64,000 nucleotides of DNA from Sequoia sempervirens (taxonomy: Eukaryota; Streptophyta; Pinopsida; Cupressales; Cupressaceae). Numbering within the stretch: the first letter of the stretch is position 1; every line of letters begins with the position of its first letter. Made by a program: the position numbers and the translations under genes. The notes beneath the pieces were generated by a model, which worked only from the letters and a program-made list of their open reading frames with translations, searched no databases and had not been told where the DNA came from. Positions 48,621-61,610 of the stretch are shown one piece after another. Location of the stretch: the NCBI GenBank assembly GCA_007258455.2, contig VDFB02018415.1, positions 62,001 through 126,000 on the forward strand, given 5' to 3'.

Positions 48621-49119
48621 ATAATCTTTGAATTCTCTCAACTTACGTTCATTTCAACTAGTTTAGATTTTTCTTTAAGTCTTAAATCTCCTTTAGATAT
48701 TTTCTAATTTATATCAGAACATTATCTAATTATTCAACAATTTTGTGAATGCATGATTGTCAGTTAATTCGCCTTTATTTACCATTTCTACCTTCTTAAT
48801 CATATTGGTTGCTTGCTGAAATTTATTGTTTACTTGATCTTCTCGTCGTATGTGACTTTATTCATTGTTCAAAACATCTAGACACGTAACATAGGTTGTT
48901 TCAGAATGTGATTTATTATGCATCATACACCATCCTTCTAAAAGTGCATTCTTTAAAAGGTAACTTTAACTCCTTGCATTTCTTAGCTTCTCTAGATAAG
49001 CTTTTAGCTCACTTATCTAAGAAACTACTTTGTTCATCAGAAGAATCACAATTTGAATCTATCAGTATATTGGTGCCTAGAGTAAGTTGTTCATTAGTAC
49101 TCCAATGAAACATAAATAC

Positions 49120-49480
49120 CTCTTCTATTTGAGCTTCTTCAGTCTTCTAACTATAGACTCTAGGCTCCACTTCATTCTAAAGCACCTTGTTATTATGATT
49201 GTATTCATGATCATATGTTTCATGTTAGGTTTTCTTTCTATTCTAACCTGGTTAGGAATTCCTTTCCATGGTAACCATATATAGGAAAAATAAGTGGCCA
49301 TATAACTATTTAGTGTTCTGGACCAATCCCTATTGAGCAACATTCCATATGTATCTACGATATCTACTACCTAGATGTCTATGAAATTTTGCACCCTAGG
49401 ATCAAATGCTAATTGCATATATGTTTTAACTCTCCTACACCTCAGTTTTGTCTTGTTAAGTCACTTTCTTAGAGAATTTG
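49120..49480 (-). pseudogene. G1 protease region
   Basis: The minus strand reads VVDIVDTYGMLLNRDWSRTL followed by SYIWLPWKGIPNQVRIER, the segment after the catalytic aspartate in plant Gypsy retropepsins. The catalytic triad itself is not readable. Confidence 0.75.
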
Positions 49481-49599
49481 GCTAGAACCAGTCCTCATGT
49501 CTGAAATATTATTAATGAAATAATATTTGTAGAGGCTTCTAAATATACTAAATAATTATGTAAATTCTTGTAAAAATTTATCAATGTAAATAAAAAGGG

Positions 49600-51100
49600 A
49601 GGAGATTTTGATTTTTCTCTTTATAAGGCAATGTGAGCATCTATAGTAAGTATTGAGCCTTTATCCTTAGTTTTTATGGAAATTTCTTCCAATTGAACTT
49701 CTTTTGTAGGTGGATTATCTTTAGGAGAAGAATCTTCTAAATAATTAAGAAAAGCCTTCTTAACTAAAAGATTTTTTAGTAATTCAAACAATGACAAGTT
49801 GATTTTAGCTTTTTTTATCTCTTCCACCAAGTAGTTCACCAAGTTATTCAGATCAACAACTTATGATTTACCTGTATGAGTTGGAGGGGAAGTGTTGAAT
49901 GATTGTGGGATAGCCTTTGAGGGCTCTAGATTTTTGTTATATTGGATATTTGGAGTAGTAAATTTATTGTGAGGAAGCTGTAGTCAAAGTTCCATTCAGT
50001 TTATTATTATTGTTAGTGCTACCACTCAAATTATAATTATTCTATTTTTTAGATTGTTGGAAGGCATGTACTTCATCAACTTCAAATTCAGGCTTATTTT
50101 CTCTTTATATGGAAATATATAAGTTTCCAACATTATTGTTGACTCATATTTGCATGAAAATGTATAACTCTCGTATGTTGTGCCAAATCCCTCTTGGTCT
50201 AAACAAACATAGCTTTCTAGGACCATAGTGGATTTATATCCTACAGAAACTAATTCATTTCCCTAAGATGTATTTGATCATTTTTTTGGTGTCAAAATTA
50301 CCAGTTAGAAATATATTTGATGTTGTTCTAAATTGGGTACAATCCATCTCAGAAAGTGCACTAATGTCATGTATCCTACACCAATTGTTTAAAGTTACCT
50401 CAGTCAAATTGACCCTAGTCAATTTTTTTATTGTTAGGAATATTAGGGTTATATAATGGAGAAGTAATACCTCTATTGTTAGGACTAGTATTCCATGTTA
50501 TTGGGCGCCTAGGAGCATTAAATGTCCTATTTTGTGGGTTCTCATTACTAATTTGTCCATAAATATTTTAATTTCTCAATTGAGTAACCTCTATAATTAA
50601 TCTTTTGAGTTGAGTCATTATTTATCTAATATCATCTTTTTCATTTTGAACTTTAACTATTTGATTGTCTTGAGAATGAGTAAAGAAAAAAAATCCATTT
50701 AGATGGACCTTTGTAATAGCTGGTATTGGATGTGTGACTAAAGATTGGCTATTCCCTTGCTAAAGGAAGTTATTTTACATGTATATCCCATTTTGAGGAA
50801 GAGAAGGAAGTGGATTGAGAAAAGGTGTATGATTAGCTAGTGCTCCATTGATTCATTATACTTGGTTTGACATGGAAATATTTCCTACATTTAGGAGGGG
50901 TCTATATCCTATTTTCTTCATTTATTTGTTCATGCTTATTTATTCAATGTATGATTTTGGAAAGTTAGTTGCAAGAGGTACTCTTCTTTTCACAAACATT
51001 GTGTTTAGTGGATCTAAAGTTGCATAATATACTAATATCACAACTTGTTCATTTACTGCATAGGGTCTTGCAGTCTAGTATAAGCTTTCGAGAATCTATC
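49600..51100 (-). pseudogene. G1 gag C-terminus and gag-protease linker
   Basis: The minus strand reads VPLATNFPKSYIE near 50950, then a long polar linker, DEVHAFQQSKK and NYNLSGSTN (about 50080-50000), then YLVEEIKKAKINLSLFELLK (49835-49775), a block commonly found just before the protease. Many stops. The gag N-terminus is cut off by element C at 51100 and would lie beyond the window. Confidence 0.7.
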
Positions 51101-52458
51101 TATAGTGTAGAAAATTGCATACCCTAACAATTTCACATTATGTTTGTCCCCCTAATTTATTGGAATTAATTAAGCTCCTAATTTTCCAAATTATGCATTC
51201 CAAAGCCTATTTTTTTACCGTTTTCTGAAGAAGGACAAGCATTAAACAAATACATCCAATCATTAAATTATCCCTAACTTTGATTGTCCTATAAATTTGG
51301 GCTAGGACCCAATCACCCATGGGCAACTGAGTCCTTTTTCTTATCCAAGACCCAAATTCAAATATGCTTTTGGCAGCATTTAAACATCCAAAATTCAAAT
51401 ATGAAGTGTTGAATTTTGTAATCTAATTTTTGGGAAATTAGATAAACACCTATAAATACCCAGTCTTTTCATCATTTTAAATCTAAGTGAAAAAATCTAG
51501 CAAGAGGTGAAAATTAAGAGCATTCAAGATCAAGTCAAGAGCAACATTATCAGAGTTTCATTGTAGCAATTCAAGATCTGAGCATCATGTCAAAGTGTTT
51601 GTGAGTTTATGTTATCATGTTATCATTATTTTGTGAAGGCTAACATATTTTTCTAGGTCTGAAAAGCATTCAAGTATTCAAGCAAGCAAGATCCAAATCA
51701 TTGAAGAGATGTGTATAACTTCGGTCCTTCAAGGAAGCCATTGAAGGATGGTGAGTTGCAACATTGTGCTCATTCATCATTTCCTTTCTTTCCATTATCG
51801 ATTTATCAGTGATATTGCTATTGTGGAAGTGCAAACACTTACACGGGGTTTGACTGAGGCAAGCCTCTAAAATGGCCCAACATTTTCTCCCTCTTTGAAT
51901 GCGCAAGTTTTAGGTTTGAAGAGGATTAAAGGAATATTGAAGGAAAATTGTCAATTGTTGCATTTTTTGTCATCAACTTTGTCAAACCACGAAAACTCGC
52001 CTACAAAATTTACTAACGACATTCCAGAAAGTTTACAACTAGAAAAAAATATTAGATACAGCACGAGAGGACCCTAAAAGTTGAGCAAGACACGTTAACA
52101 AAACTCAGTAGCCATTGGGCGACCCATTCCTTGTAGGCACAACCAGACCAATTTTTTTGGGTAGGTACACATTAGTCTGCACTTTTAAGATCCACTTGTA
52201 AATTACTATTTCAGTCTATTTACTTTCAAGAAATTGCATTTATCATATTAGGTCATATAGTTTAATTAGGGAAATCATTCCAATTCATTCCCGAGACTCA
52301 AAAAGATACAGATCTTGGTCTAATTGACTCACCTGGGAGATTGAAATTCAATCTATGCATCTTGTTGATTTGCATCCTAATGAAATCCTAGAAATGGTAG
52401 AACATTAGCCATAGGTTTTAGAAACTAAATCTAAGGCTCACCACAATTCTATGTTTCA
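51101..52458 (+). repeat. Element C 5' LTR
   Basis: Starts TATAGTGTAGAAAATTGC, ends CTATGTTTCA, 1358 bp, matching the length and ends of the solo LTR at 46626. A clean TATA box is at 51451. Confidence 0.8.
51451..51459 (+). promoter_or_regulatory. TATA box of element C 5' LTR
   Basis: TATAAATAC. The equivalent sites in the 3' LTR (TAGAAATAC, about 58414) and in the solo LTRs are altered. Confidence 0.6.
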
Positions 52459-52461
52459 TTT

Positions 52462-52475
52462 TGGTGAACTTGACA
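52462..52475 (+). other. Primer-binding-site-like sequence of element C
   Basis: TGGTGAACTTGACA begins three bases after the LTR end. The TGG start and position fit a primer site, but the tRNA is not identified. Confidence 0.4.
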
Positions 52476-53806
52476 TTTGACATCATAGCTTTCTAATTTG
52501 GTAGTCTTCCAAACCCTAGATCTAAGTTTTTCATCATTGTGTTTTGTATTTCTTATTTAGGATTGCATATTGCATCATAAAAAGTTAGAAAAATGTAAAA
52601 ATATTACATACATATTGCATCATAGTTTTCATTACAATGTTTTTTAGTCATTTAGATCAGATTTTCATTTTCAAATTGCAAATAAAAAAGTGTCATTTTG
52701 TTCCAAAATTGTCATACCTTTGCATTTCCTTTACATTGAAAAATTCTAGAAAAACAATCACTGTCAAGCATGTTTGTAGATAGGAATAATAACCTTAAAC
52801 AACTTAAACATTAAATTTTTTAGTTTTCAAAACCCTGATCAAGGACACAGTTGCCATTAGGCAACCCTATCCCTTATAGGTGTTTCAACACACTTTTTCA
52901 TACTGGTTTGCCTTTGTCTACTTAGTTTTAGTGTACTTGCATATCCCTATTTTGGAATCAGTAACTACATTTTTTTAGGAATTTTCCATTTAGTTCAATA
53001 AGTGAAAGAATTTTTTGCATTGATTAAGATCAAAATTTGCATACAAAGTCATCATTTTCAAGTCTACATATTGCAATCAGTCAATTAATACATTTCAGGT
53101 TTAAAAATTGTATTCAAATTTGTTCAAAAATCTTAAGCATCATTGTATACTTGCATTTTGCATCAAATTGGGATACATTAAGCAAATTATATAAATTTAT
53201 TTACCGTTACAATTGTTTGCAAGTAGAATTAAAATTCTTAAACAAGTTAGTATAGAGTCAAACTTTGAACTTTTAGAACCTCTAACCAGGAATCAGACGC
53301 CCTTGGGCGACCCTGTCCTACTTTTCTTGATCAAACAAAACTTTTTTGAGACCTCTATTGTTGTGGTTCTTGTTTTCTTCTACTTTTCTCTTTTTGTTTT
53401 TGGGTGTTTGTTGTACTTATTTAACAATTTGGTGTTCATCTTGGGTGCATATTTGGTGTTGTGAAACTTGCATAAGTTTCACTACCTAGTGTCCTATTGC
53501 TAATACTTCAATGAGACATAGTTATAGATTTATGACATCCCACGCTGGTTTTACATCCATTGTGGATCATGAGTCTTCTGACTCTCTCATGACAAGTGTT
53601 GTCAATACTCAACCCATTTTGGACTAAATTCTTGATGTTACATGCCATTGACAACCTTGCAAGCACCTACCTTTATCGATGTTGAGACCATGGTTTCCAA
53701 TGTTCCTAAAGACAAACTAAGAAAATTGCACAAGGATTTAGAAAAAAATGAAGAATATGTAAGTACTTAACACTTTTCTAGTACTGCAATTCCTATAATT
53801 GACAAC
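52476..53806 (+). other. Element C leader
   Basis: About 1.3 kb between primer site and first supported gag sequence. Mostly T-rich, without a continuous frame. Confidence 0.45.
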
Positions 53807-54720
53807 ATGAGGAAATTGCTTAATGATGATCATGGATTAGAGGTTGTGCATTGTCTAACCCATATAGTTGATAATAATATACCTATGATGGCTATTTGTG
53901 CTCAAGCTTTGGGATACAACCAAAGTCAAGGAGGAAATCAAGTTTCCCTCCCTACCACTATAACCTCTATTCCTACATATAGAAATTCAATTGTTGCTTC
54001 AACAATACAACCAATCATTGGGATAACTTCAACAATAGGTTTTTCCACTAGAAATCCTTATGGATTTGGATCTTCACATGTCACACCTCAAGCTCCATCC
54101 CTACTTATAACTTCACAACATAGTAGCTCACCAAACACGTACACCATTCCACCATATTCACCCCATTCACAAAACATTTCAAACAATTATTTTTTCATAA
54201 ACCAAATTTTACAAAACATAACATAACTTCAAAAATGAACTAAAACCAAAATAGACAACCATCACAATATATCAAAAGGATCCCATTGTCACTTAAGATA
54301 CTGAAAGCACACATGCCACAAAACATATAAATCCTTTGATTTGACAAGTACAATGGTAAAGAGAACCCTATCAACCACATATCAGCATATATCGCCATGT
54401 GTAGTGACTTTATTTTTTAGGATAAGCTCCTAGCTAAACTTTTCCCTAGGTCATTGAAAGACATGGCCTTGGAATAGTTTTGTTCATTTCCTAATAATCC
54501 AATCCACTCTTTTAATGATCTTGTTGATGTTTTCCTCAATCATTTTCAAGTCAACATTGGTCCTAAGATCAACATCATTGATTTAATGTGATGTAAACAA
54601 AAACAAGGTGAAAAGGTTACAAATGAATTGCTATCAATTGATATCATCACAATTCAATCTAACTCTTACTCATGCAAAAATCTAAAGAATGTTCATTGAC
54701 AACTTGCAAAAGGATATGAG
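53807..54720 (+). pseudogene. Element C gag
   Basis: Open frame 53807-54226 encodes a Q/S/T/P-rich segment (ICAQALGYNQSQGGNQ). From about 54345 it is followed by a retrotransposon gag domain: FDKYNGKENPINHISAYIAM, LLAKLFPRSLKDMALE, FNDLVDVFLNHFQVNIGPK. Stops and a frameshift break it. Gag forms the particle coat in live members. Confidence 0.8.
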
Positions 54721-55164
54721 GTAAAAATTCCTATTGATGAAATTTCCATCCTTTATAATTTTTTGTACGACGCTTCGTGACTATAAAAAATTGGTTAGTA
54801 AGTATATGGCAAAGCATCTTCATTGGCTCATAGTGAAAAATCTAATCTTGTACATCAAAATAGTTACCAATCATTCAAGAATTGAAACAAGAACTTTCTA
54901 AAGATAAACCCATCCCAAATACATCAGGTTGAGCCTCAGGTTGCTACCATAAGTTCAACCCCATACCAATTTAGAGAAAAATATAGAAAATTTACTCCAC
55001 TACCTGATTCTCTCCATTCAATTATGTTGCAAATTTTGGGTAAGAACCTAATCCACTTGCCTCCAATTATACCTATGGATACAACCAAAACTCTACCCCC
55101 AAGTTTTAATCCAAGTGCCTTTTGCCAATAATACCACACAAATGGACATGATACAAAATGATGC

Positions 55165-55940
55165 ATGTGTCTTAAACATCAAGTTCAAGACCTCATTGAT
55201 TCTAATCACATTCAATTGGGTGGTATTAATGATAAAGGGAATAAGTATATTGCCCCGCCTAACCAAAATTTTCAAATCTTTCCCAATCCAATTCCAAACC
55301 ATTCAACCACCTTTGCACAAGATTGTGTTGTTAAGAATGATGAGATGAATATTGATACACAAAACAACATCAATAATGATTATAATAGTAATGAAGATGG
55401 CCTACAAACAATGGTTGGTTTTGTTGATGTGCAACCTCGTAAGGGAAAAACTACCATACTACCCGACATTGCTTTTACTAATGATGATGCACTTAGACAT
55501 GCACCTGATGGTCCTCTCTACATTGTTGGTCATATCAATAACAAACCTACACAATGAATACTTATTGATCTTGCATGTGCAAAGAATGTGATCACTGAGT
55601 AATTCTTGTTTGTTGAAGAGCTTTATGAAGATACCTATGAATAATCAAAAGAATGGATAAAAACTCATGATGAATTTTCTCACCCTATGATAGGTTCCAC
55701 AACTCTTCCTCTCAAATTTGGACCTAAACAATCATATTTTTCATTCTCTATTATCCCATCATTAAACCAATTCCATGTGAAGCTAGGTTATTCATGGCTA
55801 TGCTCCATGAATGTCATCCTGTTGGTTATTCACAAGTGCATAAAGTTTCCCTTTGGAAATGAGATATTTACAGTACACCATAGTGGGTCTAATCCTTTGT
55901 CTTCTCGTGGGAATTTTTTATTGGATTTCTTCTAGCCTCA
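55165..55940 (+). pseudogene. Element C retropepsin-like protease region
   Basis: Open frame 55165-55557 ends DGPLYIVGHINNKPTQ. After a stop comes ILIDLACAKNVI, with D where the catalytic D-(S/T)-G would be but the glycine missing. Next are LGYSWLCSMNVILLV and CIKFPFGNEIFTVHH, the typical post-catalytic block of plant Gypsy proteases. Broken by stops. Confidence 0.75.
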
Positions 55941-58048
55941 ACCTATGGAACCTATAAAGCCTCATGAAGATTTCTTTTTCAAGTCATATCAAAAGTTCAA
56001 GGCAAACCACATAGTAGAATTATCCCTTAGCAATGTTCCTAAAGGTGATAGGTCCATGATCACTCCTTCTCCCTAACCCATCATGGATGAACCTATGATT
56101 GAGCCAAAAATCCTTTTGAGAAACCAAGATAAGTATAATGTAGTTCTTCCACCCATCTCCTATAAAATACCAAGAGATAATAAATGATTCCTTTTGTGCC
56201 TCCAAAGATAAAACAATTGTATAGCCCAAAAGAGACAATGGTTTCTCAACCTTTGGTGGTTCCTTATGTTCCTCCCTTAAGGGAATAAAATAAACCAATA
56301 TTTGATAAACCCAATCTTGCCCCATCACAACTTAAAAATCATGCAAGAAGAAATAGAAATTCTAAAGAGCATAGGCATAGATGTCGTGCTATTGATTTCC
56401 AATTGGAAGAAAATAAAAAAATAGTGCATGATAATCCAAGACCAATGTAAAAAAATCAAGAAGAAATCCAACCCTCGCCAAAACAAGAAACATAAGCAAA
56501 ACAAGACATGAAACCAAAACAAGAAGTGAAATAAGAAATTTCAACTGCAATTGTCATAAAATATCCCATAGTGATCAATTTCAATGATGATGATGAAATT
56601 GCTAAAATTGATGAAAAGGTGCATAATGAGCTTAATGCTTTATTTTCAAAGAAAATAAATTTAGATGGGGGTAAACGTGATGATTCTCCTTATGAGAGTG
56701 ACCCACCATGTGTTGCACCTAGAGATACTCCTAGTACAACACTTTTTGTAGTCCCTTTATCTACTTGTTCGCCTTCTATTTATTATGAGAAAGATTAAGA
56801 TACAAACAACTTGCTCTAGGTTGGCTTGAATGTGAAGTAATTATTTTGTGTGCTTTATGTCTATGTCCTTTGTGAATTGCATGTGATGTGATCTATCATG
56901 TTGTGTTGCTTGGTATATCTTTGTGTCTGTGAGTTTACTTTGGATGACCCTTGTTGCTCTGTTGGTGCAAGGATACAAAGGAAACGAACTTGTCATAACA
57001 TTCTTCTATTTGTATCTCAATTCTTCTATATGTCGTAAAATTTATCTTTTCTTTGTCTTGTGTTTTCCTTTTGGGGATGATGCAAGGCATCAAGACATTT
57101 AGGTTTCTTCCATGTTGACCCAAAAGGTTTGTTTTCTCCTCTCTTTATGTGTCTTTCCTCCATTGTATTCATTGTTCCATGAGTATTTTGGGAATGATGC
57201 CAGTTCTGATATCATGTAGCAAAGACATAAACTGACCCTAGATCCAATGATCCCTCAGTGTACCTCTCTATATTTGAGAGTAACCCCTTATCATTATGTA
57301 GCTTTATTTGGAAACATATCATTGGCATAGGGCTTTCCAAATAAGCTTTTATGACCTTTTCTTACATGAAATTTATCATTTTTCTACTTTAAAGTAATTT
57401 CTCATAGCATGGTGTTTCACAATTTCTTTAAAGTGGGGGCGTACATTGACATTATTTTTTCTTCTCTTTTTCTACAAGGGTTGGACTTAGTGGTGTGTTG
57501 GCATTTTGCATTGACATTAACATTTTCCCACTTCACTTTGTTCACTGGAATTGAACTTAGTGTAGCATTAACATTGCATCTTGTAGCACCTTATCGAGGT
57601 TATCAAGAAGTATAACTCTTTGTATGGTTTTTATTGGAATACCTTGTATACCTAGTGTGTGTCTCATGCTTTACCTTTTCTTGGGGGCTCACCTAGTGGA
57701 TATCAAAATCCACAAGCACGTGTACCTTCCTGTTTAGGATTCACCTAGAAATTATCATACTTTTCTATTGTGTGAATCATGAACGCCTTTTGTATGGGTC
57801 CTAGCATAATACAACTTATTAATCCAACCCTCTTTTACATTTCATGTTGACATGTATGTTTGTGGATGTTGCTTTTTTTCATTTCATACACGTGTGTCCC
57901 TTTGTGTTTATGTTGGTTTATCATGGGATCTTAGATACTGGGGGCTTGACCTTATTCATCCCATTTCTTCAACATTTGTACAGTCAAATCCGTCTTGACA
58001 TATTTTTCTACTTTAGTGTGAGTCTGAGTGTAAGTACATACTCTCACT
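55941..58048 (+). other. Element C tail without polymerase
   Basis: Contains a polar open frame (56571-56798, INFNDDDEIAKIDEKVHNEL, then GGKRDDSPYESDPPC) and then about 1.2 kb of non-coding sequence. A second polypurine-like AAAGTGGGGGC lies at 57430-57440. No polymerase or integrase motifs. Confidence 0.6.
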
Positions 58049-58059
58049 AAAGTGGGGGC
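58049..58059 (+). other. Element C polypurine tract
   Basis: AAAGTGGGGGC, four bases before the 3' LTR start TGTAGTGTAG. Confidence 0.75.
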
Positions 58060-58063
58060 TAAA

Positions 58064-58894
58064 TGTAGTGTAGAAAATTGTATACCTTAACAATTTCACA
58101 TTATGTTTTGTCCCCCTAATTTTTTGGACTCAATTAAGCTCAAAATTTTCTAAATTATGCATTCCAAACCCTAATTTTTCCCATTTTTTGGAGAAGGACA
58201 AGCATTTAACAAATGCATCCAATCATTAAATCATCCCTAACTTTGAGTTTCCTAGAAATTTGGGCTAGGACCTAGTTGCCCATGGGTGATTGAGTCCCCT
58301 TTCTTAGCTAGGACCCAAATTCAAATATGTTGTTGCCAACATGTTAACATCCAAAATTTAAATATGAAGTGTCAACTTTTAAAATCTATTTTTTGAGAAA
58401 TTGGATAAACACCTAGAAATACCTAGCCATTTCATCATTTGAAATCTAAGTGAAATAATCTAGCAAGAGGTGAACATTAAGAGAATTCAAGATCAAGTCA
58501 AAAGCAACATTATTAGAGTTTCATTATATAAATTCAAGATCTAAACATCATGTCAAAGTGTTTGTGAGTTTATGTTATCATGTTGTCATTATTTTGTGAA
58601 GGATAACATATTTTTGTAAGTCTCCAAAGCATTTAAGTATTCAAGCAAGAAAGACTAAAATCCTTGAAGAGATGTGCATGAATTTGGTCCTTTAAGGAAG
58701 CCATTGAAGGGTGGTGAGTTGTAGCATTGTTTTCATTCATCATTTCCTTCCTTTCCATTATGGGTTTATCATTAACATTACCATTGTGGAAGTGGAAACA
58801 CTTGCACAGGGTTTAACTGAGGCAAGCCCCTAAAATGGTCCAACATTTTATCCCTCTTTGAATGTGCAGGTTATAGGTTTGAAGAGGATTAAAG
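58064..58894 (+). repeat. Element C 3' LTR, interrupted
   Basis: Aligns with 51101-51935 of the 5' LTR. Similarity stops abruptly after GAGGATTAAAG at 58894, where the chromovirus LTR begins. The remaining LTR sequence should lie beyond the window. Confidence 0.9.
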
Positions 58895-60215
58895 TGTAAC
58901 ATGCCCATTTTTCTACACGGTAACTTTCCCAAGTTTTAACCTCAAGTAAATAGTTTAATCTTCTAACCATTTTGAGCAATAATTTTTTTCATTCAAACTA
59001 TAAATATAGCATGCACATTTAAAATAATATCTTTCCAAAAAAATTCATTGCATTAAATCAAAGTATTACAACTTTCCAAAGTAATGATTTCAAAGTACAT
59101 GATAGCATGATATCATTTCTCTAATTACAATCTTTCCATCATAATGGATACAAATTACATGAACAAGGCTCTATTGAGCTTACTGGAAAAAGAAGTATGA
59201 ATAGTCCTAGAAATGTTCCATGCAAATCTTGGTTGCCTACTGATGAGGAGAAGCATCACTCAAGCACTTTTCAGCCAACCTTGGACTAACTGCAGTCCCT
59301 CGCACATCTATCAAAATAATAAATGGTCCTACCCCTTGACGAAGAGATTGGTTTGGTAACCTCAAAATAAATATTGACCTTTTTTGAGTTTGTTGTTGTG
59401 TCCTACATATCTATATCTATTACCCAATGGCTACAACATACATATATGACATACCTCAATCTAGTATATAAACCTAGATCACAATGACTAATAGTGTAAA
59501 CAGTGGAAACTCACACTACTTTGGCCAAAGTATTCATCACCCAGTACTTCGAGTGGATGTCATAAAATTCACCCACATTCCTAGCTCAATTTATAATGAC
59601 CATTCATAATCTATGTATAGGCTATCCCCTTCATTGGATTATCCTAACCCCAGGAATAACCTATTACCTCTATGTTTAACTAAGTCATCTACTAAGTAAT
59701 TCATAGTAACTTTAAGACTCGACTAGTTTAAACATTAGCTATGATAGCTATATCCCCAATATAGTATTTATTCCCACTAAATCCATGCATTCCTTAATAT
59801 GGAATATGTACAAACACTTCAAGCAATATATATCTTTTCACTAAGTATAACAAGCAATCTTTCCTTTCGAGTTAAGAATATAGTGACCTTTTCCTATATA
59901 AGATGATATAATCTTCTAAATAAAACAATCAATAACACACAATCATTTCAAACATAAAAGAATAAAAGAGAAGAAATCAGCATGCCTATTTTTGCAATTC
60001 TCCAAAAGATCAAACTGGATTCCTATTTTAGCCTTCTCTCAAATCAGTATGTAAATTAACCAAATAATCCTTCTTACTTTCCTCCAAAATCTCCCTCTCA
60101 AATATCTCTCACAACTCTCAGCCTCACTCAACTCAAAAATGTAGATTACAAATACTTAGAAAAACACAGCTTGAATGAAAAAAATATGCATCCCTAATGA
60201 GGTTGAGAGCACCTT

Positions 60216-60223
60216 TATTTATA
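60216..60223 (-). promoter_or_regulatory. TATA box in the chromovirus LTR
   Basis: The minus strand reads GTGTATAAATAAAGG, placing transcription start about 1.3 kb before the LTR end. Confidence 0.5.
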
Positions 60224-61080
60224 CACTAAGATCAGTAACAAAAGGCTAGAAATAGGGCATTATGATTGAAACTTCTCGACTTAAGAGATTTGACTCGGCA
60301 ATGAAAAGAAAAGGTGGTAACTAAGTTCATTGCACAATAAACACATATGCAACAAAGATGAATGAGTTGATGCCAATATAGACAACAAGAATGATGATCA
60401 GTAATGCAAGGTATTTGCCTCCTGTTAGGGTTCAGGAAGATTGGAGCAATAAACATTAACAATTATATGTAGATTAAATAACCCAGAAATAACAATGAAT
60501 AATCACACAAAAGAGATCAACACAAAATTTTAATGTGGTTCACCCAATATGGGCTACATCCATAGAAACTCAGTCATCTACTGATTTTATTATCTAGTGC
60601 AAAATAGATTACAATCTTGCAAATACCATACCACAACTTACAGTTATGTGCTTGACTATTTCTACATATTCAAAATGCTTCATAAACAGGAAATTCATAT
60701 TGAAAGTTAGACTTCTAATTGATTCATGCCTTTATCAGTTGGTGCCACATGATATCACTCGCGTAATATTTCATGGTCATTGTTGGTTTATTTAGCTTGG
60801 TTGAAACTTTTTTTGTGCATGAATATTTACTATTATTTACTTTGACAAAGTCTTTGCAGCCAAGATTACACAGAAGGAAGTAATAGTAACTTAAGTGCTT
60901 ATTGGTATAGCATTGTCCATATTATATTACAACACTTTAAGAATCATTTGATAATATATATACATGTTGTTTATTGTGCTATACCCTTATTTACCATGTT
61001 GTGTGCATTATATAGCATAGACTATACTTTAAATGCTATACGTTGGTTAAGTAATCCAACGTTATGATTATTAAACATGC

Positions 61081-61610
61081 ATAATGATTATATACATGTA
61101 TATAATATATATATATGTATATGTGTGTGTGTTTGTGTGTGTGTGTATATATATATATCAATTCAAAAGTTTATATAACACAGTATTCGATAATCAAATG
61201 CACATTCACATATTAATGTAAGTGTGTGTATATACGCATATATATTCATGTGTATATATATATATATATATACAAATGTACTAGTATGGATGTATCCATT
61301 TCGTCAATACATACTCATAGGTTAATACATGTATATATGTATATCCTATATATACATATATAACACACCTTATATTTAAACACATATATTCCTAGTCTTA
61401 TCGACCGACATATATTCATGGTATGTATATATATATATATGTATATGTCACCTTGTACATATGACGTTCCCATGCATATGGGTAACCTATGTACATGAGC
61501 ATGCATAGATATGTCTATCTATGTATTCTTATGCACGTATTTACTCATGTGCATGAGTTTTCCATTGACACATGCATATACACATATATATACATATTAT
61601 GCATATATAT
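61081..61610. repeat. Compound TA/TG/CATA microsatellite region inside the LTR
   Basis: Runs of TATATA, GTGTGT and ACATATATAC mixed over about 530 bases, located in the U3 part of the LTR, upstream of its TATA box. Confidence 0.85.

Larger units (their letters stand above)
36838..51100 (-). mobile_element. G1: Tat-like Ty3/Gypsy retrotransposon, decayed and interrupted twice
   Basis: Coding relics in minus-strand order: gag end (51.1-49.6 kb), protease region (49.4-49.1), an extra RNase H (48.6-48.1), reverse transcriptase (46.5-45.6), thumb and RNase H (38.6-38.2), integrase (38.0-36.8). The reading is continuous across a solo LTR (46626-47989) and across a Copia element (38613-45578), showing both inserted into it. 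The gag is cut at 51100 by element C. Own LTRs were not identified. The additional RNase H places it with the plant Tat-like Gypsy lineages. Confidence 0.85.
51101..58894 (+). mobile_element. Element C: Gypsy-type LTR element without polymerase, inserted in G1 gag
   Basis: 5' LTR 51101-52458, primer-site-like TGGTGAACTTGACA at 52462, gag and protease relics (53.8-55.9 kb), long untranslated tail, polypurine tract 58049-58059, 3' LTR from 58064 cut at 58894 by the next element. No reverse transcriptase, RNase H or integrase is present between protease and polypurine tract. The LTR is the same family as the two solo LTRs. Confidence 0.85.

Noticed and set aside
55115..55348. Overlapping open frames on both strands near 55.1-55.3 kb
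   Set aside because: Shadows of the element C protease-region frame.
61315..61506. Minus-strand frame with repeated IYIYIY
   Set aside because: Translation of a TA/TG microsatellite.
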